A DNA stretch of 64,000 nucleotides from Roseburia sp. (GTDB taxonomy: Bacteria; Bacillota; Clostridia; Lachnospirales; Lachnospiraceae): the NCBI GenBank assembly GCA_023664265.1, contig JAMPFV010000004.1, positions 1-64,000 of the forward strand, in the 5' to 3' direction. Position numbers and translations under genes: made by a program. The notes under the pieces were generated by a model. It made no database searches, was not told the DNA's origin, and worked only from the letters and a program-made list of their open reading frames with translations. Shown here piece after piece: positions 59,167 to 64,000 of this stretch (the stretch's first letter is position 1; each line of letters begins with the position of its first letter).

Positions 59167-59735
59167 CTTTTCCTCCGTCCCAAGGGGGCTCCCTGTTTTT
59201 CGGAATTTATCGCCCCGAATAAAATTAAATCCTCGTATCTTCCGTTCAAAAACAGCTCCTCCCTCAGACAGGCCTCCCGCGTGTAGCCCGCGTTCTCGTG
59301 CATACGGATGCTGGACCGGTTATATGCCAGAACCCGCGCCATAAGCTTATGGAGCCCCAACGTGTGGAAGGCGTACGACAGCATGAGCTTCGCCGCCTCC
59401 GTGCCGATGCCTCTTCCGCGCAACTCCTGTTCTCCCAGAAAGATCCCCTCCTCGGCTTTCCCGTTCGCCTCGTCAAAATTTTGCAGATAGACAGAGCCCA
59501 ACGGCCTGTCGTCCGCGTTGCCGCACACGATAAACTGGTGCACCAGCCCCGTCTCCACCTTGTTTCTCAGCCAATCGCGGTGCTCCGCCTCCGATATCGG
59601 CTCTCTGTAAATAAAATTATCCACAACCGCCTTGTCGTTTCGCCACCGCACGACCGACTCCGTATCCTCCGCCGTAATCGGCCGAAGATAAATCTGCCGG
59701 CCGCAAATCCTCAAATCCTTCTTTGCCGGTTCCAT
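59163..59735 (-). CDS. GNAT family N-acetyltransferase (RimJ/RimL-like)
   Basis: A 190-residue acetyltransferase. LRPITAEDTESVVRWRNDKA opens the family, RPLGSVYLQNFDEANGKAEE gives the central strands, and ELRGRGIGTEAAKLMLSYAF is the acetyl-CoA pyrophosphate-binding loop. HKLMARVLAYNRSSIRMHEN completes the fold. Between a polyprenyl GT2 gene and a large membrane protein gene it probably acetylates an amino sugar, perhaps the 4-amino product of the WecE- or PglE-like transaminase, in place of PglD or WecD. A ribosomal-protein acetyltransferase is the unlikely alternative. Confidence 0.85.
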   Translation of the reverse strand: MEPAKKDLRICGRQIYLRPITAEDTESVVRWRNDKAVVDNFIYREPISEAEHRDWLRNKVETGLVHQFIVCGNADDRPLGSVYLQNFDEANGKAEEGIFLGEQELRGRGIGTEAAKLMLSYAFHTLGLHKLMARVLAYNRSSIRMHENAGYTREACLREELFLNGRYEDLILFGAINSEKQGAPLGRRKR

Positions 59736-59775
59736 TCCCTATCCTGCCTCTCTCCCCTCCGGCCGCCCGCTCTGT

Positions 59776-61692
59776 TCAGGCTCCGGACACACTCAGCGCA
59801 TACACCGCAAACGCGGACGTTCCCTCCGATGTACAAATGGTGTCCACTCGGACGGCCTCCGCCGCGATACCACGCTTCGCATAATAAGCCTCAAGCCATG
59901 TAATATCCTTGTCCGGCGCGGCCACAAAATACGCCTTCGTCCCCGCCCCGGCCTTTCTCGCGCAGAGCGCGCTCTGGACGTCCCTGAGACCGGCTCTTGC
60001 CAGCTTCTGCCTGTACAGAGGGCTCTTCGCCACCCATCCGCCGCAGATGTCAAAGTTCCGATAGGCGGAGTCCGCATTTTCAAAAATCTTCTCCGAATAC
60101 GGCGCGCCCCCATAGGAGGTGGAGGAATACACATCAATCACATAAAAGTCGTCCGGATGCACGGCGCAATAGCTCTTGAGCGCCTCCCAGCGCACATCCG
60201 CCGCCGCCCTGTCCCGAAGCTCCTGTGCGGTCCGGTTATAACTGCCCCTGAAGGCCGCCGCCAGAAACAAAAGCCCCAATACACAGATTGCCGTGTTGGC
60301 TATGCCGCTCACAAGATCCGTCCCGCCGCGCCGTTCCCGTGGCGCACCGGCACGATACTCTGACAAAATCAGCCCCGCCAGTGTCGCAAGCTCCGCCATC
60401 AGCAGCGGAATCGTCACGCGCTCGAGCGCGCGGTCCACCATATATAAATATAACCACAAAACACTGCGGATAACCGCCAGCGCAAGAATTTTGACGAATG
60501 ACTTCCACTTTTTCCCATAGCACGCCGGCAAAATACACAAAAGCACATAGAGCACATACGCCCCAAGCACCGCGTAACCGCCGACCGTCTCTCCCGACAG
60601 TGCCGCGGCGCTTTCCGTGGCGCCCTGCTCCTCAAAGAAGGTTGCGCCGAAACCGGCAAGCCCCGAAAGCATTCGCTCCCGGTACTGCCACAGCGCCTCC
60701 GCGGGGCTCCTTCTGGTCACATAGCCCAGCGTGGCATGAAGCCCCTTCCCATCGCACGCGCGCTGCCGTTGGTACGCCGCGATGGACTCCAGCATCCACG
60801 CGTCAATGGATTCATCCAGCGCGAAATTATAATTCTCCAACAGCGTAAACGATTCCTCCGACAGGCCAATGGACTCATAGAACGCCGCATTCTCATCATC
60901 ATAGGGCGGCAAATCATAAAAATCATACAGCTTCGTGCGCGCGTCGAAAAAGCTCCGAAAGCTCCTCCATTCACTGCCGCTGTAGGCCAGACTGTCAAGA
61001 GAGAACATCACCAGGATCCCGAGCATCGCCCCTGCGAACAAAAACAGATATTTTCTGAAATTCGTGCCCGTGAAGACGCGCTCCTCGCTGCTCCATTTCA
61101 CAAGTCCCGCAAAGATCAGAAACGGCATCAGCATCATGCACATCTCCGTCCGTATCATAAAGGACAGAACCACCAACAGCGCCGGAACGACATTGCGCCT
61201 GACAAACACGGACGGCTTGTCCGCGTTCTCCCCCGTCAGGAACAGAAACACCGCACACGCCATACAGAGACCGGAGGTCACACTGTACTGCACGATCACC
61301 AGCTGCCGCAGGAAAAGCCCGAGCGCCGCGAGCGCGAGAATGCTCAGCGCCGCCGCCCTCGCCGGCCCCCGCCTCATACGTCCCGTCAGCCGCCACGCCA
61401 TCAGCGCAAACGCGCCGAACTGGCACACGCACAGAAACAGCCCGTACCACGGAACCGCCGGGAGGATTCTGTAAGCCCCGGCAATCACCCAAGACAGCGG
61501 GAACAAAAGCTGTATGCCGTATCCGCTCGGCAGCCCCGTGTAGGTTCCCGACAGAATATCCTTGATTGCGGTGTCATCATTCAAATCATAATAAAAGTCA
61601 AAAAATACTGCGGGGACGAGCACCAGCGCCAACGTGAAGCACAATACCGCACACCATCTGCCCGCCGTTCCCTTTGTGGGCCTGTTCATCAT
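59776..61692 (-). CDS. Large polytopic membrane protein, GT-C-like, family not recognised
   Basis: A 638-residue protein with about 11 membrane spans. Right after the first span is FFDFYYDLNDDTAIKDIL, an acidic loop in the place of the GT-C catalytic aspartates. A short outside loop near 270-360 (LPPYDDENAAFYESIGLSEE) and a C-terminal globular part of about 130 residues follow (YCAVHPDDFYVIDVYSSTSY). It resembles in layout the uncharacterised glycan-locus membrane proteins beside DPM1-like GT2 genes. I name no family. ATG 61692 overlaps the transaminase stop. Possible job: transfer of a polyprenyl-linked sugar outside the cell. Confidence 0.7.
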   Translation of the reverse strand: MMNRPTKGTAGRWCAVLCFTLALVLVPAVFFDFYYDLNDDTAIKDILSGTYTGLPSGYGIQLLFPLSWVIAGAYRILPAVPWYGLFLCVCQFGAFALMAWRLTGRMRRGPARAAALSILALAALGLFLRQLVIVQYSVTSGLCMACAVFLFLTGENADKPSVFVRRNVVPALLVVLSFMIRTEMCMMLMPFLIFAGLVKWSSEERVFTGTNFRKYLFLFAGAMLGILVMFSLDSLAYSGSEWRSFRSFFDARTKLYDFYDLPPYDDENAAFYESIGLSEESFTLLENYNFALDESIDAWMLESIAAYQRQRACDGKGLHATLGYVTRRSPAEALWQYRERMLSGLAGFGATFFEEQGATESAAALSGETVGGYAVLGAYVLYVLLCILPACYGKKWKSFVKILALAVIRSVLWLYLYMVDRALERVTIPLLMAELATLAGLILSEYRAGAPRERRGGTDLVSGIANTAICVLGLLFLAAAFRGSYNRTAQELRDRAAADVRWEALKSYCAVHPDDFYVIDVYSSTSYGGAPYSEKIFENADSAYRNFDICGGWVAKSPLYRQKLARAGLRDVQSALCARKAGAGTKAYFVAAPDKDITWLEAYYAKRGIAAEAVRVDTICTSEGTSAFAVYALSVSGA

Positions 61693-62819
61693 ATGTGATA
61701 GAACTCCTTCACCTTGCTTACGATATAATCAACCTCTGACTCCTTGAGCGTATAAAACATCGGAAGACGCACGAGGCGCTCGCTCTCCCTCGTCGTCCAA
61801 ACGTCCTCCCCGGCAAAGGCGCCGAATCGCTGCCCCGCGGGCGCCGTGTGGAGCGGAATATAGTGAAACACCGCCCAGACGCCGTTCTCCTTCATAAACC
61901 CGATAAAACGGCTGCGCTCCTCAATATCCTTCGTCTTGATATAGTACATATGGCCGTTGTGCACGCAGCCCTCCGGCACCGTCGGCAGCTCGATCAGCCC
62001 CCGCTCCGCCAGCGGCTTCAATAACGTATGATATTGATTCCACCTGTCAAGCCGCGCCCGCGTAATTTCCTGCGCAAGCTCCAGCTGCGCCCAGAGATAC
62101 GCGGCGTTCATATCGCTCGGCAGATAGGAGGAGCCGTAGTTGACCCAAGTATACTTGTCAATCTGCCCCCGGTAAAATTTACTGCGGTTGGTTCCCTTCT
62201 CCCGAATGATCTCCGCTTCCTCCACATACCGCTCATCCTTGATCAGGAGGGCGCCGCCCTCCCCCATGCTGAGGTTCTTTGTCTCATGGAAGGAAAAGCA
62301 GCCGAAGTCCCCGATTGCGCCGAGCGCCTTTCCCTTGTAGGAGGCCATAATGCCCTGCGCCGCATCCTCGATCACCGCAAGCTTATACTTATCCGCAAGC
62401 GCCATAATGGTATCCATCTCACAGGCCACGCCCGCGTAATGCACCGGCACGATCGCCCTTGTCCGAGGGGTGATGGCGGCCTCTATTTTCTTCTCGTCAA
62501 TGTTCATCGTATCCGGACGGATATCGACAAACACCGCCTTCGCTCCGCGAAGCACGAAAGCGTCCGCGGTCGATACAAAGGTAAAGGCCGGCATGATGAC
62601 CTCGTCCCCCTCCTTTATGTCCGTCAGAAGCGCGGCAAGCTCCGTCGCATGGGTACAGGAGGTGGTGAGCAGGCATTTTGTCGTCCTGGTTTCCCGTTCA
62701 ATCCATTCACTGCACTTCCTCGTAAACGGGCCGTCTCCGCAGATTTTCTGATTCTCGACAGCCTCCCGGATGTATTCCATCTCTTTTCCCGTGAAAGGCG
62801 GTACGTTAAAATTAATCAT
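61689..62819 (-). CDS. wecE: WecE/RffA-like dTDP-4-amino-4,6-dideoxygalactose transaminase
   Basis: About 376 residues. INFNVPPFTGKEMEYIREAV and KICGDGPFTRKCSEWIE closely follow the RffA start ('IPFNKPPVVGTELDYMQQA', 'KLCGDGGFTRRC'). TTSCTHATELAALLTDIKEG, YAGVACEMDTIMALADKYKL and PLP-lysine segment FSFHETKNLSMGEGGALL match. The enzyme aminates dTDP-4-keto-6-deoxyglucose to give dTDP-4-amino-4,6-dideoxygalactose (Fuc4N precursor). No dTDP-sugar synthesis genes (rmlAB) are here, so the substrate must come from elsewhere. ATG 62819 (MINFN) fits the family. The open frame runs nine codons longer. A promoter lies at 62855-62883. Confidence 0.87.
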   Translation of the reverse strand: MINFNVPPFTGKEMEYIREAVENQKICGDGPFTRKCSEWIERETRTTKCLLTTSCTHATELAALLTDIKEGDEVIMPAFTFVSTADAFVLRGAKAVFVDIRPDTMNIDEKKIEAAITPRTRAIVPVHYAGVACEMDTIMALADKYKLAVIEDAAQGIMASYKGKALGAIGDFGCFSFHETKNLSMGEGGALLIKDERYVEEAEIIREKGTNRSKFYRGQIDKYTWVNYGSSYLPSDMNAAYLWAQLELAQEITRARLDRWNQYHTLLKPLAERGLIELPTVPEGCVHNGHMYYIKTKDIEERSRFIGFMKENGVWAVFHYIPLHTAPAGQRFGAFAGEDVWTTRESERLVRLPMFYTLKESEVDYIVSKVKEFYHI

Positions 62820-62854
62820 AAGGCGCTCCCTTCTGCACGCTTGCATTATTCTTT

Positions 62855-62883
62855 ATCTTACACACTTTATCCGGATTTTGCAA
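62855..62883 (-). promoter_or_regulatory. Promoter ahead of the wecE-like gene
   Basis: Minus-strand TTGCAA, 17 bases, TAAGAT. Predicted start near 62848, about 30 bases before ATG 62819. It would drive the long leftward transcript beginning with the transaminase. No other comparably good promoter was seen between here and 40117. Confidence 0.6.
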
Positions 62884-62912
62884 GGGAAACGCTCTAATCA
62901 GCATTTCCCGCA

Positions 62913-62935
62913 CCGGATTTGCGCTGCAAACCCGG
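62913..62935 (-). terminator. Weak hairpin after the rightmost membrane protein gene
   Basis: CCGGATTTGC-GCT-GCAAACCCGG, a 10-base stem with one mismatch, 5 bases after the stop of the gene at 62940. No U-tract follows, so it is at best a poor intrinsic terminator. Its place between a stop codon and a promoter supports a transcript boundary. Confidence 0.35.
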
Positions 62936-62939
62936 CAAG

Positions 62940-64000
62940 TTACTTCCCTATATAAACCCGATATGCTTCGTCGGAATAGATCTCAACATAATCATTGGCC
63001 TTCATAAAGGCTTGGATTGCGCACAGCTTTTGGTATCGGAGGCCTGATTGCTCCGTCAGCCAGTCAACCGACTCCGCGCCGAGAATGACAGCGGGCCGGT
63101 CGTCGTGTATTGCAGCCAAATCCTCCTCAAGCCGGTCCGCCGCGTTCGAATCCAAGTCAGGCCAGGTGGTGAACACCGCGGGCTCCAAATCAAAAATATA
63201 GGCGAGCGCGGGAATGTCTCCATAGAGAATCACACGACCCCCGGTCAGACCGTTTTCCGCAAGACAACAATCAAGCGCCTGAAGCGACGCGGCCTTGGCG
63301 TTTGTCGTCCGCAGCCCGTCCGCGGAGACGCCGCTCTGCAAATGCAGGACCGCGCGCGGCTCCCGTGCGGCTTTCGCGTCATGGAATACAAAGCCGGCTC
63401 CGAACAGAAGGCTCTGTATCGCGGTACAGGCCGCGATACAGCAGAGGGTCGCCCGCCCCACAAAGGAGAAATCCGTCTTCCCGAGCGCGCCAAAGGCCTC
63501 CGCAAGAAGCAGCACCGACACCGGCGCAAGCAGAAACAGATTGTTGATGAGCGGATAAAGCCCGTTATTGCTGCCCAGCGGCGTGACGAAAACAGTCACA
63601 AGCGCGAACACGGACCACAGCTTCAGCGTCTTTGTCCCGCCTGCATGGAACAGCATCCATACGCAAAGCGCAATCACGACCAGCAGGTAGACGGTCACCC
63701 ATTTATACATCGAAAAATAATCGGTATAATCAAAGCCAAACATCCCTCTGCCATAGCAAAAGCGCAGAAGCACCGGCAGCCCCGCCAGCCAGAGCGCACG
63801 GAGCAGATACGTCCCGGCCTTTTTTGCCCTGCCGCTCTTTATCAGCTGCCTCCTCACGGCAAAGAGCCCAAGACCTGCCGCCGCATAGCCCGCAAACAAA
63901 AGCAGCCATCCGCCGTAACGGACATAATCGCCAAACATCGCCAACAGCATCTCCACAGGCTTATAGTCGGTCGCCGTCTCCGTCATGCCGAACAGAGAAC
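62940..64000 (-). CDS. Polytopic membrane protein, 5' end beyond the window
   Basis: At least 350 residues are visible. Six or more spans fill the visible first 210 residues, followed by an outside domain of about 140 residues that begins after VFHDAKAAREPRAVLHLQSG and ends AYRVYIGK. The frame is open to the window edge. The internal ATG at 63986 has no ribosome site, so the true start lies outside. The arrangement (spans, then a C-terminal domain) resembles the protein at 59776 and suggests a GT-C-like or related glycan-locus protein. No family recognised. It ends upstream of the wecE promoter. Confidence 0.65.
   Translation of the reverse strand, partial: SLFGMTETATDYKPVEMLLAMFGDYVRYGGWLLLFAGYAAAGLGLFAVRRQLIKSGRAKKAGTYLLRALWLAGLPVLLRFCYGRGMFGFDYTDYFSMYKWVTVYLLVVIALCVWMLFHAGGTKTLKLWSVFALVTVFVTPLGSNNGLYPLINNLFLLAPVSVLLLAEAFGALGKTDFSFVGRATLCCIAACTAIQSLLFGAGFVFHDAKAAREPRAVLHLQSGVSADGLRTTNAKAASLQALDCCLAENGLTGGRVILYGDIPALAYIFDLEPAVFTTWPDLDSNAADRLEEDLAAIHDDRPAVILGAESVDWLTEQSGLRYQKLCAIQAFMKANDYVEIYSDEAYRVYIGK

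Noticed and set aside
1..64000. tRNA, rRNA, riboswitch, phage or conjugation genes
   Set aside because: None was seen on reading both strands; a covariance-model scan would be needed to exclude small structured RNAs.

Overview
The window is almost entirely one very large cell-surface glycan locus. All but one of the roughly 49 genes lie on the minus strand, packed end to end with 2-40 base gaps or ATGA-type overlaps. Strong AGGAGG-like ribosome sites, near-consensus housekeeping promoters, Gram-positive families (YfhO, LicD, MBOAT plus SGNH partner, LTA-synthase-like protein, GLUG surface protein with MMPL transporter) and a mixed base composition suggest a Clostridia bacterium, probably Lachnospiraceae. 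No rRNA or marker gene is present, so this placement is inference.

From the right edge, in the direction of transcription: a membrane protein cut by the window end (62940-64000); a promoter and a long block (40117-62819) with a sugar transaminase, large membrane proteins, a GNAT acetyltransferase, a polyprenyl-phosphate-type GT2, a polymerase/ligase, a PglF/PglE/PglC-like set that starts glycan synthesis on undecaprenyl phosphate, an ATP-grasp enzyme, five GT4 glycosyltransferases, a dehydrogenase and epimerase that probably make a UDP-uronic acid, a polysaccharide deacetylase-like protein and an AsnB-type amidotransferase. A 111-bp tandem repeat sits at 48180-48458.

A non-glycan module follows: a TetR regulator on the plus strand (39551-40120), divergent from an MMPL transporter and a 1301-residue exported, membrane-anchored GLUG/coiled-coil protein (32963-39341).

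The left block (55-32802) looks like a second glycan system: MBOAT acyltransferase and SGNH partner, a second AsnB, several polytopic proteins (one YfhO, one DUF6056-like), two alpha-1,2-fucosyltransferase-like proteins, another polyprenyl GT2, and an AT-rich island (about 13.6-20.1 kb) holding a UDP-GlcNAc 2-epimerase, an adenylation enzyme, a carrier protein, an AAC(3)-family acyltransferase and an ArnD-like deacetylase. Then come LicD, two PglK-like ABC flippases, an LTA-synthase-like transferase, GT14/GT11/DUF5672/GT17/GT2 enzymes and a Wzy-like polymerase. Island junctions carry scars: an IS3-type transposase remnant, a 16-codon glycosyltransferase start, a 3' fragment of a DUF6056 gene, and a possible frameshift tail after the epimerase.

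Taken together the genes could build, decorate (amide, acyl, aminoacyl, phospho-substituents, fucose) and flip at least two lipid-linked glycans. No Wzx-type flippase and no Wzz/Wzc chain-length system is visible. The most novel-looking unit is the adenylation-carrier-acyltransferase-deacetylase cassette at 14090-17651.
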